Of a DNA stretch of 64,000 bases, positions 36,156-43,380 are shown piece by piece. Source of the DNA: Alkalihalobacillus sp. FSL W8-0930 (GTDB taxonomy: Bacteria; Bacillota; Bacilli; Bacillales; Bacillaceae_D); assembly GCA_037965595.1 (NCBI GenBank), contig CP150183.1, forward strand, positions 62,001 through 126,000, written 5' to 3'. Under the pieces are notes generated by a model. It searched no databases. It was not told the origin of the DNA and worked only from the letters and a program-made list of their open reading frames with translations. A program made the position numbers and the translations under genes. Position 1 is the first letter of the stretch. Each line of letters starts with the position of its first letter.

Positions 36156-36932
36156 TTACACTTGAGTGCGAAAACGTTCAAGGAAATTCTTAAGTCGCTC
36201 GCTCTTAGGGTTGTCGAGCACATCGCTTGGTTTACCGTGCTCAACAAGCTTGCCATCAGCTATAAAAACAATTCGATCTGAAACCTGCCACGCAAAGTCC
36301 ATCTCATGCGTAACAAGAATCATCGACATATCCCCTTGCTGTGCAAGGTCTTTTATAACTTCTAGTACTTCACCAACAAGCTCCGGGTCAAGCGCGGAGG
36401 TTGGCTCATCAAACAGCATGATCTTAGGCTGCATGACAAGTGCACGGGCGATTGCCACACGTTGTTGCTGTCCCCCTGAAAGTTGAATAGGGTAATTGTC
36501 TACCTTGTCACCGAGTCCAACCTTTTCGAGCATTTGAGTTGCTCGTGCTTCGGCTTCTTTTTTAGATATGCCAAGGACGTGAATGGGTGCCTCCGTGCAG
36601 TTGCGCAAGATCGTCATATGAGGGAAAAGGTTAAAATGCTGAAACACCATTCCGACGTTGGAGCGAACCTTTCGTAAATGCTTTTCGTCCGCATCGACCA
36701 TTTTACCTTTTGCCTGCATCTTCCACAGATTTTCACCCTCCACGATAATATCACCCGCGGTCGGTTTTTCAAGAGTCATTAACATTCGTATAATGGTTGT
36801 TTTACCGGAACCACTTGGACCGATAATGGATACAATTTCACCTGGATCAACATCCAGCGTAAAATCTTTCATCACTTCTAATTCATCAAAGGATTTACCG
36901 AGTCCTTTAAATTGTACAATAGGTTGTGTCAT
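36156..36932 (-). CDS. ehuA: ectoine/hydroxyectoine-type ABC transporter, ATP-binding subunit
   Basis: 258 residues. Walker [10 protein letters not shown] (about 39-47), signature [15 protein letters not shown], Walker [13 protein letters not shown], and switch His in LVTHEMDFA. The polar-amino-acid importer subfamily; the [11 protein letters not shown] segment is typical of EhuA. It powers EhuCD. ATG overlaps the ehuD stop by 4 nt (ATGA), so it is translationally coupled. It is last in the minus-strand ehuBCDA operon, ended by the shared terminator. Confidence 0.9.
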   Translation of the reverse strand: MTQPIVQFKGLGKSFDELEVMKDFTLDVDPGEIVSIIGPSGSGKTTIIRMLMTLEKPTAGDIIVEGENLWKMQAKGKMVDADEKHLRKVRSNVGMVFQHFNLFPHMTILRNCTEAPIHVLGISKKEAEARATQMLEKVGLGDKVDNYPIQLSGGQQQRVAIARALVMQPKIMLFDEPTSALDPELVGEVLEVIKDLAQQGDMSMILVTHEMDFAWQVSDRIVFIADGKLVEHGKPSDVLDNPKSERLKNFLERFRTQV

Positions 36933-37633
36933 GCGGATGCCTGCTCCTTTTCAACTTTTTTGGCTTTTCTTTGGATTCGATTATTCATACGTTTTTCTGC
37001 ATAGCCGACTAAGAGAGAGGATGGATAGCTAAGAAGTAGGAATAACAAACCTACGATCGTATACACCTCTGTATATTGAAAGTTCGACGCACCCAGCTCA
37101 CGAGCCGCTGCAAGCATTTCATAAACAGAGATCGCCATGAGGAGTGGCGTTTCTTTAAATAACACAATTAAATAGTTCCCCATCATCGGAATAACCGGAG
37201 GGATCGCCTGTGGCAGAATAACCTTTATCCATGTTTTTGGACGACTGAAGTTTAGTGCCCGGCTCGCTTCCCATTGCCCTTTTGGAACCGAGTTAATCCC
37301 CGAACGATAAATCTCCGATAAGTATGTAGCATAGTGAATACCGAGTGTCGCAATTCCAGCTGTTACCGCGCTCATCGATACACCGACTACAGGAATTTGT
37401 GGCCACGCGTAATATACAAAAAACAACTGAACAAGTGGCGGAGTACTTCTTACAAATTGTACAAATCCATATACGGTCCATGCAAGAGGCTTAAAAGAAG
37501 ACCTGCCTAACAGTGTCAGTACGAGTCCAAACACAACGGAGACCAGATATGCGCCGAGCGTAATACCCAAGGTGACAAACATTGCACGAAAAATCACAGG
37601 AAAGGCGTCTATAGCAACCTGCCAGTCGATCAT
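36929..37633 (-). CDS. ehuD: ectoine/hydroxyectoine-type ABC transporter, permease EhuD
   Basis: 234 residues with five transmembrane segments. The EAA loop lies in GQWEASRALNFSRPKTWIKVILPQAIPP (about 135-162). FVRSTPPLVQLFFVYY and FKETPLLMAISVYE match the second permease of the PAAT-type ectoine importer. The C-terminal tail is strongly basic and charged. Coupled at both ends with ehuC and ehuA by ATGA overlaps. Confidence 0.88.
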   Translation of the reverse strand: MIDWQVAIDAFPVIFRAMFVTLGITLGAYLVSVVFGLVLTLLGRSSFKPLAWTVYGFVQFVRSTPPLVQLFFVYYAWPQIPVVGVSMSAVTAGIATLGIHYATYLSEIYRSGINSVPKGQWEASRALNFSRPKTWIKVILPQAIPPVIPMMGNYLIVLFKETPLLMAISVYEMLAAARELGASNFQYTEVYTIVGLLFLLLSYPSSLLVGYAEKRMNNRIQRKAKKVEKEQASA

Positions 37634-38286
37634 GTGCTAGCCACCCCCCTTGATGCCCGCTTCTCAAAGTATTTAGAGAGAAGAATAAGTGGTAAGGCAA
37701 TTAAAAAGTACGTAACAAGAAGAATAGCAAAAACAGGAAGAGCACTACTGTAATCGGCTCCACGTAAATTTTGTCCCCAATACATCATATCTTGAAGAGT
37801 AATTAACGCAACTAAAGAGGTTCCTTTTAGCAGCTCAATTGAATTATTTGTTAAACCAGGTATCATCGTTCGAAAGGCTTGCGGGAGAATCACTCGAAAC
37901 ATCTGTTGTGTTCTTGTCATGTTTAAAGCAATCCCTGCTTCTGTTTGCCCCTTTGGCACAGACAAAATCGCACTTCTCACAATTTCAGAGCCATAAGCAC
38001 CATAGTTTAATCCTAAAGTGACGACCCCGGCAACAAATGGATCTAGACGGATTCCGAAGGCTTCAGGTAACACAAAAAATAACCAAAACAATTGAATTAA
38101 TAAGGACGTACCCCGAAAAAACTCTACATAAATCATCGTACCAATACGAACAAACTTGTATTTCGATACTCTTGAAATACCAGCAATAAACGCAACGGTA
38201 AATGCCAAAGCTGTTGCCGTTAACAGAAGTGAAACGGTTGTGGGCAATCCTCGCATAAGTACTTGTACAATATCTACTGCGCTCAA
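37630..38286 (-). CDS. ehuC: ectoine/hydroxyectoine-type ABC transporter, permease EhuC
   Basis: 218 residues, five transmembrane segments and a PAAT-type EAA loop (GQTEAGIALNMTRTQQMFRVILPQAF). YVEFFRGTSLLIQLFWLFFVLPEAFGI and the ELLKGTSLVALITLQD segment fit EhuC closely. The start is TTG 38286, with TTAGGAGTG upstream. It pairs with EhuD to form the membrane channel. The start follows the ehuB stop by 100 nt, a gap that contains a strong hairpin. Confidence 0.88.
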   Translation of the reverse strand: MSAVDIVQVLMRGLPTTVSLLLTATALAFTVAFIAGISRVSKYKFVRIGTMIYVEFFRGTSLLIQLFWLFFVLPEAFGIRLDPFVAGVVTLGLNYGAYGSEIVRSAILSVPKGQTEAGIALNMTRTQQMFRVILPQAFRTMIPGLTNNSIELLKGTSLVALITLQDMMYWGQNLRGADYSSALPVFAILLVTYFLIALPLILLSKYFEKRASRGVAST

Positions 38287-38319
38287 ATGGTGTTCACTCC
38301 TAACGGTTCATTTAAATAA

Positions 38320-38368
38320 AACAGGGATACCTCGTTGTACGGTTTACGTCTTAGAGATATCCCCCTGA
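38320..38368 (-). promoter_or_regulatory. hairpin between ehuB and ehuC (attenuator or mRNA-stabilising stem)
   Basis: CAGGGATACCTC (38322-38333) pairs, with a bulge, with GAGATATCCCCCTG (38354-38367). On the minus strand it is followed by GTTTTATTT, a weak T tract. Such hairpins commonly let the binding-protein gene be made in excess over the permease genes. Confidence 0.6.
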
Positions 38369-38386
38369 TCCATTTAGTTTTGTTTA

Positions 38387-39247
38387 TTATCCTGCACAAA
38401 GCTCCTCAGTGGTCATATCGTTCACCATATTATCTTCAGTGAAACCAAATGGCTCCATAATCTCTAAGATTCTGCCAGACTCTTTTAATTCTTCTAGCTT
38501 CTCGTTGTATGCATCTTTAAATTCCTCATCGTCTGGATGAAAAACAGCAGCTCCATATCCATATACTTCTTCACCGTTAATGACCGGCTGTTCAAAGTTT
38601 TCAACAATCTCAACATTCTCATCATCCTGATCTTGAAGGGCAGTACGTAACGTAAGGTCAGTCATCGTAATGGCGTCTGTACGACCCGAGGATAGAGCGG
38701 AAATATTATCAGTAATACTTGAAACCTGTTCAATCTGTGAATTATCAACGCCCATTTCTCTGAGATATTCAATCTCAATCGCTCCAGACATAACGGTGAC
38801 TGTAAGATCTGGATTATCAGCAATATCCTGATAGCTGGTTATATTATGCGGATTTCCAGGTTGAACAGCTAGACCCTCACCAATCCGATAATCTGGTTCA
38901 GAAAATAAGGCATTCTCACAACGGTCAGGTGTGACATACACACCAGCTGTTACAACATCAAAGTTTCTTGAATTTACCCCGTTAATGAGCGCGTCAAATT
39001 CCACTACGCTACCTTCAAGCTCATCAACCCCTAGCTCACTAAACACAGCTCTTGCAACTTCTACGGAGGCCCCGGTTACTCCGCCGTCAGCTTCCTCATA
39101 CCCATATGGACGTTCGTTTGCTACGCCTACCTGTACTGTTCCATTTTCTTGAATGTTCTCTAGCGTGTCGCCGCCAACACTAGAACATGCACTAAGAATA
39201 GCAACAGAAAGCAAGCCTGATAGTATGTAACCTGTTTTTACGTTCAA
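38387..39247 (-). CDS. ehuB: ectoine/hydroxyectoine-binding lipoprotein EhuB
   Basis: 286 residues. The signal peptide ends in lipobox ILSAC with Cys21. The mature part is a family 3 solute-binding protein: VGVANERPYGYEEADGGVTG, NSRNFDVVTAGVYVTPDRC and SEPDYRIGEGLAV are close to EhuB. It captures ectoine/hydroxyectoine outside the membrane for EhuCDA, supporting osmoprotection and reuse as nutrient. Start TTG 39247, with GAAGGGATTGG upstream. A polar amino acid instead of ectoine cannot be excluded. Confidence 0.88.
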   Translation of the reverse strand: MNVKTGYILSGLLSVAILSACSSVGGDTLENIQENGTVQVGVANERPYGYEEADGGVTGASVEVARAVFSELGVDELEGSVVEFDALINGVNSRNFDVVTAGVYVTPDRCENALFSEPDYRIGEGLAVQPGNPHNITSYQDIADNPDLTVTVMSGAIEIEYLREMGVDNSQIEQVSSITDNISALSSGRTDAITMTDLTLRTALQDQDDENVEIVENFEQPVINGEEVYGYGAAVFHPDDEEFKDAYNEKLEELKESGRILEIMEPFGFTEDNMVNDMTTEELCAG

Positions 39248-39634
39248 AAAACCAATCCCTTCATATATGGTAATTTTGTTAAAAACACTCTTACTTAGTT
39301 AATTTTCCTACGATTTGCACTTATTTAGCGTATCAAAACTTAATTGGGATGACAAAAGCACTAAGAGAGCATATAAGCGAATTATGTTGCTTTTTAGCGT
39401 GTTAAGAGAGAGGGATACATACTATTCATAGATTAAGCATGTAATATCGTCCGAATCATCTGAATTGCTAATTAATAAAAGTGATTTGAAAGGCATTCAT
39501 TTTAAATATGAATCTACCTATACCCGTTGTTTAAACAATGCAAACATAATTTTCAGAAAAATTGGCGGGTCGTTCAAATGAGAGGGTCATTTCAGGATTG
39601 ATGGGTTCATATAATGTCATACGGAGGTTTGTAT
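39248..39634. other. AT-rich divergent intergenic region, ehuB / L,D-transpeptidase
   Basis: About 370 nt without a gene between divergent transcription units. It must hold the ehu promoter, but no strong -35/-10 pair is evident on either strand. The only features I see are the GTTTAAAC palindrome (39529-39536) and the ribosome site ACGGAGG (39621-39627) for the next gene. Confidence 0.6.
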
Positions 39635-39973
39635 ATGCCTAATAAATCGATACAAATTAAGACAACAACACATCAGTTGACGCTCTATGAGAATGGCCAA
39701 GCGATTAAGACGTATCCGGTTGCGATAGGAAAGGTTGCAACGATGACTCCGTATGGACAATTTACGATTGTAAATAAACAAGCGAATCCAGGCGGTTCAT
39801 TTGGAGCGTTTTGGCTGGGATTGTCTAAACCCCACTACGGAATCCATGGAACAAATGATCCATCCTCCATTGGAAAGTCCGTTTCTCACGGCTGCGTGCG
39901 CATGTACAATGAGGATGTAGTGGAGCTATCAAAGCAAGTATTTGTAGGTACACCCGTTTCAATTATTCCATAA
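39635..39973 (+). CDS. minimal L,D-transpeptidase (YkuD catalytic domain only)
   Basis: 112 residues from ATG 39635, 7 nt after ACGGAGG. The whole chain is a YkuD domain: [25 protein letters not shown] (catalytic His) and [14 protein letters not shown] (catalytic Cys). It lacks a signal peptide, LysM domain and membrane anchor, unlike secreted YkuD. L,D-transpeptidases make 3-3 cross-links or attach proteins to peptidoglycan and act outside the cytoplasm, so its route or location is unclear; a spore-associated role is one possibility. Confidence 0.88.
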   Translation: MPNKSIQIKTTTHQLTLYENGQAIKTYPVAIGKVATMTPYGQFTIVNKQANPGGSFGAFWLGLSKPHYGIHGTNDPSSIGKSVSHGCVRMYNEDVVELSKQVFVGTPVSIIP

Positions 39974-40016
39974 CAAGAAGAACCGATAAGGAAGGTTGGC
40001 TCGTCGGTTCTTCTGC
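39974..40016 (+). terminator. terminator after the L,D-transpeptidase gene
   Basis: AGAAGAACCGA (39976-39986) pairs exactly with TCGGTTCTTCT (40004-40014). The following tract is only moderately T-rich. Confidence 0.7.
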
Positions 40017-40095
40017 TTCCTCGTCACTATGTTTACAGCAGGAGGAACGGGGAACATATATAATAGTTAGATTTATATAACAGGAGATGGTCTAA

Positions 40096-40902
40096 ATGGG
40101 ACACTATATAGAAGTTGACGAACATGTAAACGTATATGTTGAGGACGTGGGCGAAGGCACACCTATTCTTTTTCTTCACGGATGGCCAGTTAGCCATAAG
40201 ATGTTTGAGTATCAACAAATTGAACTACCAAAGCATGGCTACCGTTTCTTAGGAATGGACTTACGTGGCTACGGGAAATCCGATGCGCCATGGAGTGGAT
40301 ATGATTACGACACGATGGCAGCAGACGTTGATAAAGTTGTACGGGCGCTTGACTTACAAGATGTTGTACTCGTTGGTTTCTCCATGGGTGGCCCGATTGC
40401 CATTCGTTATTTGGCAAAGTATAAAGAAAACCCTGTTCAGAAGCTAGTCTTGCTTGGTGCAGCTGCACCTCTTTTCACACAGCGAGATGAATACCCTCAT
40501 GGTCTCGAGAAGTCTGGAGTAGACGACATAATTGCAAATCTCAAGGCAGATCGACCAGGAATGCTTAAAGACTTTGGTGGGATGTTCTTTCACCAAGACA
40601 TGTCGGAAGCTTTCTCTGAATGGTTCCTAAACCTAGGACTTACAGCGTCGCCTCATGCTACCATTCATTCAGCTCATGCATTACGAGATGAGGATGGACG
40701 AGTTGATCTAGCAAGTGTGCATGTTCCAACGTTGATTCTCCACGGTAAACATGATGAGATTTGTCCGTTTGAATTCACTTCGTTTATGGAGGAAGGGATT
40801 GCTGAAGCCACTGTTGTTCCATTTGAAAATAGTGGACATGGCTTAGTGTTTGAAGAAAAAGAGAAGGTAAATCATGAGATACTGCAATTCTTAAAAGGAT
40901 AA
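40096..40902 (+). CDS. alpha/beta hydrolase (haloperoxidase/esterase-like)
   Basis: 268 residues. The oxyanion-hole motif is HGWPVSH, the nucleophile elbow is GFSMGG with Ser96, and the acid and base are Asp in LHGKHDEIC and His in NSGHGL. MDLRGYGKSDAP is characteristic of the non-haem chloroperoxidase/esterase subgroup. Substrate unknown. ATG 40096 follows AGGAGATGG. It is the last gene before the conserved yabP resumes. Confidence 0.93.
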   Translation: MGHYIEVDEHVNVYVEDVGEGTPILFLHGWPVSHKMFEYQQIELPKHGYRFLGMDLRGYGKSDAPWSGYDYDTMAADVDKVVRALDLQDVVLVGFSMGGPIAIRYLAKYKENPVQKLVLLGAAAPLFTQRDEYPHGLEKSGVDDIIANLKADRPGMLKDFGGMFFHQDMSEAFSEWFLNLGLTASPHATIHSAHALRDEDGRVDLASVHVPTLILHGKHDEICPFEFTSFMEEGIAEATVVPFENSGHGLVFEEKEKVNHEILQFLKG

Positions 40903-40959
40903 GATGGGTGAAGCTGTGAGCCGAAGTGCTGCAGCTTTTCCCTCTGCATAAGGGCTTGT

Positions 40960-41012
40960 TCTAATTCACTCCCTCCCAACATATAGTGAACTACTAAGTT
41001 GTTGGAGGGAGA
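40960..41012 (+). promoter_or_regulatory. candidate sigma-E promoter and RBS-masking inverted repeat upstream of yabP
   Basis: TCTAATT (40960-40966), a 13-nt gap and CATATAGT (40980-40987) approximate the sigma-E consensus KMATATT/CATACAMT. Overlapping it, CTCCCTCCCAACA (40969-40981) is complementary, with one bulged C, to TGTTGGAGGGAG at about 41000-41011, which is the yabP ribosome site. A transcript starting after the -10 lacks the left arm. Confidence 0.5.
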
Positions 41013-41017
41013 TACGG

Positions 41018-41326
41018 ATGGATCAGTTTGAATTCGGCACACCAATGGGCAGAGCAAGTGAATCCAAGGATCACGATATTACGTTAAAAGGACGTAAACA
41101 GCTTGATATTACGGGTGTCAAACAAGTAGAAAGCTTTGATAATGAAGAATTCTTAATGGAAACAACGATGGGTTTTTTATCGGTTAAAGGCCAAAATCTT
41201 CATATGAAAAACTTAAATGTCGAGCAAGGACTCGTCTCAATAGAAGGTAAGATACATGACATGATTTATCTAGATCATTCCGGTCCAGATAAGTCCAAAG
41301 GATTTCTAGGGAAGTTATTTAAGTGA
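41018..41326 (+). CDS. yabP: sporulation protein YabP
   Basis: 102 residues. The central HDITLKGRKQLDITGVKQVESFD, then FLMETTMGFLSVKGQNLHMK and IEGKIHDMIYLD, identify the YabP/YqfC family of small beta-rich spore proteins. In B. subtilis yabP is sigma-E dependent and, with yabQ, is cotranscribed and needed for normal sporulation. ATG 41018 follows GGAGGGAG. The gene now lies downstream of an accessory block, so it probably relies on its own promoter. Confidence 0.93.
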   Translation: MDQFEFGTPMGRASESKDHDITLKGRKQLDITGVKQVESFDNEEFLMETTMGFLSVKGQNLHMKNLNVEQGLVSIEGKIHDMIYLDHSGPDKSKGFLGKLFK

Positions 41327-41910
41327 CGTTAACCATACAGCTTCAGACCATGTTATCGATGCTGGCTATGGGTGCGTGTTTAGGTGCCTCATTGGATACG
41401 TACGGAAAACTCACTCGCCGCCCACACGCTTTTAGCTGGGTGGTTGCAGTGAGGGACTTCCTGTTCTGGTGTTGCTTGGCACTGATCGTCTTTTATGTGC
41501 TATTCCTATCAAACATGGGAGAGCTACGTTTTTATGTGTTTTGTGCTTTATTATGTGGCTATGCCACATATAGAGCCCTTTTACAACGAATCTTTAACTA
41601 CTTACTGGACAGGCTCATTGCTTTAGTTGTTGGGATTGTCCGTTTTACGAATAAAAGCTTGTATTACGTTATTGTTAAGCCGATAAAATGGATATTGTAT
41701 CTAATCCTAAGCTTTTGTATGATGATAGTAACGATCGTTTGGAAGATTTGTCTAATCCTATTTTTGATCATTTGGAGACCACTCGAGTGGTTGATGCGGC
41801 CAATCAATCGAATAATCGGGGATACAAAGCTTTGGCGGAGGTTACAACCTTTTTTTCAAAAAATAAAGGAGGTTGTCCGTTCGGTATGGAAGAAGAAAGA
41901 CAAGAGGTGA
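41323..41910 (+). CDS. yabQ: spore cortex membrane protein YabQ
   Basis: 195 residues, starting at GTG 41323 in a 4-nt overlap with yabP (GTGA). An N-terminal hydrophobic helix (MTLTIQLQTMLSMLAMGACLGASLDTYGKL) and four or more further membrane segments are followed by a basic C-terminal tail (RRLQPFFQKIKE...KKKDKR). YabQ is a mother-cell membrane protein needed for cortex formation in B. subtilis. Confidence 0.92.
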   Translation: MTLTIQLQTMLSMLAMGACLGASLDTYGKLTRRPHAFSWVVAVRDFLFWCCLALIVFYVLFLSNMGELRFYVFCALLCGYATYRALLQRIFNYLLDRLIALVVGIVRFTNKSLYYVIVKPIKWILYLILSFCMMIVTIVWKICLILFLIIWRPLEWLMRPINRIIGDTKLWRRLQPFFQKIKEVVRSVWKKKDKR

Positions 41911-41916
41911 TCATGA

Positions 41917-42294
41917 ATGGCCAACAGAAAACCTACTATAAGAGAATTAGATTCAGCTTATATTAAGCAACGTGAGCAAGAAAAGCAGTTACAGCTTAAG
42001 CGTAAGCGGGGGTTAATGAGACGACTGACAGTGCTTGGATTTGTTGGTTTCATTATACTTGGTATTGTATCAGCAACATTAATTACCCAGGCCAAGTCCA
42101 TTAGTGAAAAGAAAGAAGAACAGGCAGCATTAAAAGAAGATCATGACGCCCTTATAGCAGAACAGGAAAAACTTGAACAGGATATCCGGAATTATAATAA
42201 TCCTGATTATATTGGAGAAGTTCTAAGAAGGGATTATTTTTTGACACGTCCTGGAGAAACATTATATAAATTACCAGAATCATCATCAGATTGA
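41917..42294 (+). CDS. divIC: cell division protein DivIC (FtsB-like)
   Basis: 125 residues. A basic cytoplasmic N terminus (to about 37), one transmembrane helix (LTVLGFVGFIILGIVSATLI, about 37-56), and an extracellular coiled coil (KKEEQAALKEDHDALIAEQEKLEQDI), ending with NPDYIGEVLRRDYFLTRPGETLYKLP. This is the FtsB/DivIC fold; it joins FtsL and DivIB in the divisome. ATG 41917 follows AAGAGGTGA by 6 nt. Confidence 0.97.
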   Translation: MANRKPTIRELDSAYIKQREQEKQLQLKRKRGLMRRLTVLGFVGFIILGIVSATLITQAKSISEKKEEQAALKEDHDALIAEQEKLEQDIRNYNNPDYIGEVLRRDYFLTRPGETLYKLPESSSD

Positions 42295-42320
42295 CACCTT
42301 TTTTTGCTTTCGGTTATACT
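42291..42320 (+). promoter_or_regulatory. sigma-A promoter of yabR
   Basis: TTGACA (42291-42296), an 18-nt spacer and TATACT (42315-42320). The -35 overlaps the divIC stop codon. Confidence 0.8.
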
Positions 42321-42370
42321 ATATTTCAAAGTGATTTTTTTACAGATATCTAAGGAGGATCTATCTTTTC

Positions 42371-42841
42371 ATGTCAATTGAAGCAGGCAGCAAGGTGCAG
42401 GGCAAAGTGACGGGCATTACACATTTCGGTGCATTCGTAGAACTACCGGGCGGAACAACTGGACTTGTTCATATTAGTGAAGTGGCTGATAACTATGTCA
42501 AAGACATTAATGAGTTTTTGAAGGTTGGCCAGGAAGTCCTGGTGAAAGTTGTAAACGTTGAGAAAGACGGAAAAATTGGTTTATCAATTAGAAAGGCTCA
42601 AGATCGCCCGGCTAGTGCGCCAGACAAGGCTTCACGTCCTAGTCCTGCCTCACGCCCCTCCAGACCATTTAATAATAGTCGACCTCAAGGAGGAAACCGC
42701 AGTCAAAGAGGAAATGTTAGGCAAACCGTTACGTTTGAAGATAAGGTTAGTCGCTTCTTAAAGGATAGCGAAGAACGTTTAACCACAATTAAGCGTCAAA
42801 CCGAATCTAAACGTGGAGGACGCGGTGCAAAAAGAGGCTAA
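42371..42841 (+). CDS. yabR: S1 domain RNA-binding protein YabR
   Basis: 156 residues. A single S1 OB-fold domain (about 1-76; GKVTGITHFGAFVELPGGTTGLVHISEVADNYVKDI) is followed by a low-complexity tail rich in Ser, Pro, Arg and Gly. It is longer than the B. subtilis version. Relatives are general S1/polyribonucleotide-binding proteins; function is unresolved. AAGGAGG lies 11 nt upstream of ATG 42371. Confidence 0.95.
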   Translation: MSIEAGSKVQGKVTGITHFGAFVELPGGTTGLVHISEVADNYVKDINEFLKVGQEVLVKVVNVEKDGKIGLSIRKAQDRPASAPDKASRPSPASRPSRPFNNSRPQGGNRSQRGNVRQTVTFEDKVSRFLKDSEERLTTIKRQTESKRGGRGAKRG

Positions 42842-42879
42842 ACTGCTGTTTTGATAAGCTCCTTATAGAATAGACAAAA

Positions 42880-42908
42880 GAGACAGATCATGAATCTGTC
42901 TTTTTTTA
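42880..42908 (+). terminator. terminator after yabR
   Basis: AGACAGAT (42881-42888) pairs with ATCTGTCT (42894-42901), followed by seven T. Confidence 0.87.
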
Positions 42909-42920
42909 TGTAAAAAATGA

Positions 42921-42949
42921 TTGACTTGCCCAGCAGATGAGGGTATATT
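42921..42949 (+). promoter_or_regulatory. sigma-A promoter of the tRNA-Met gene
   Basis: TTGACT (42921-42926), 17 nt, TATATT (42944-42949), 32 nt before the tRNA. Confidence 0.8.
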
Positions 42950-42981
42950 TAACCTTGTCGTCATTTTCAAGTGACACACGA

Positions 42982-43055
42982 GGCGGTGTAGCTCAGCTGG
43001 CTAGAGCGTACGGTTCATACCCGTGAGGTCGGGGGTTCGATCCCCTCCGCCGCTA
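42982..43055 (+). tRNA. tRNA-Met (CAT), elongator
   Basis: A 74-nt cloverleaf: acceptor arms GGCGGTG and CGCCGCT, D arm GCTCAGCTGGCTAGAGC, anticodon arm with CAT at 43016-43018, and T arm GGGGGTTCGATCCCC. It matches the elongator Met tRNA of trnSL in B. subtilis rather than initiator or tRNA-Ile(k2C). The 3' CCA is not encoded (A73 is followed by TAA). It is a single gene, with its own promoter and terminator, between yabR and spoIIE. Confidence 0.93.
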
Positions 43056-43071
43056 TAATGGTAAGACGTAA

Positions 43072-43112
43072 GAAAGATCGGCAGGATGATTCCTGTCGAT
43101 CTTTTTTTGTCG
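43072..43112 (+). terminator. terminator after tRNA-Met
   Basis: AAAGATCGGCAGGA (43073-43086) pairs with TCCTGTCGATCTTT (43091-43104), with one G-U pair, then TTTTG. Confidence 0.9.
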
Positions 43113-43269
43113 TTTCAAGAAAAACCCGCTAGTATGCTAGTTTCACAATGATTTTAAAGTTAAACAGAAAACCGTATGCCAAATTATCGCAGACACACTG
43201 ATAAAAGGTGGTTATGTGCGCCTATTTGAACACGCTTTTCAACCTTCTATGTGTCATTCCTTTGTTTCT

Positions 43270-43346
43270 GGCCGAATGAAGTCGAACGATTTCTTTATTG
43301 CCTCCTGTGATTATGACAAAATCTTGCTTTCACTTAGTTTTATAAT
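43270..43346 (+). promoter_or_regulatory. candidate Spo0A-controlled promoter of spoIIE
   Basis: Consensus TATAAT at 43341-43346 has no -35 at 17 nt, but ATGACA lies 22 nt upstream (43313-43318), echoing the abnormally long spacer of B. subtilis spoIIE. Two 0A-box-like heptamers, GGCCGAA (43270-43276) and AGTCGAA (43280-43286), each one mismatch from TGnCGAA, lie exactly 10 bp apart. The rest of 43113-43269 shows nothing I recognise. Confidence 0.55.
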
Positions 43347-43380
43347 GAGACCACGAATCTAATAGGGTGGTGGGTCTCTT

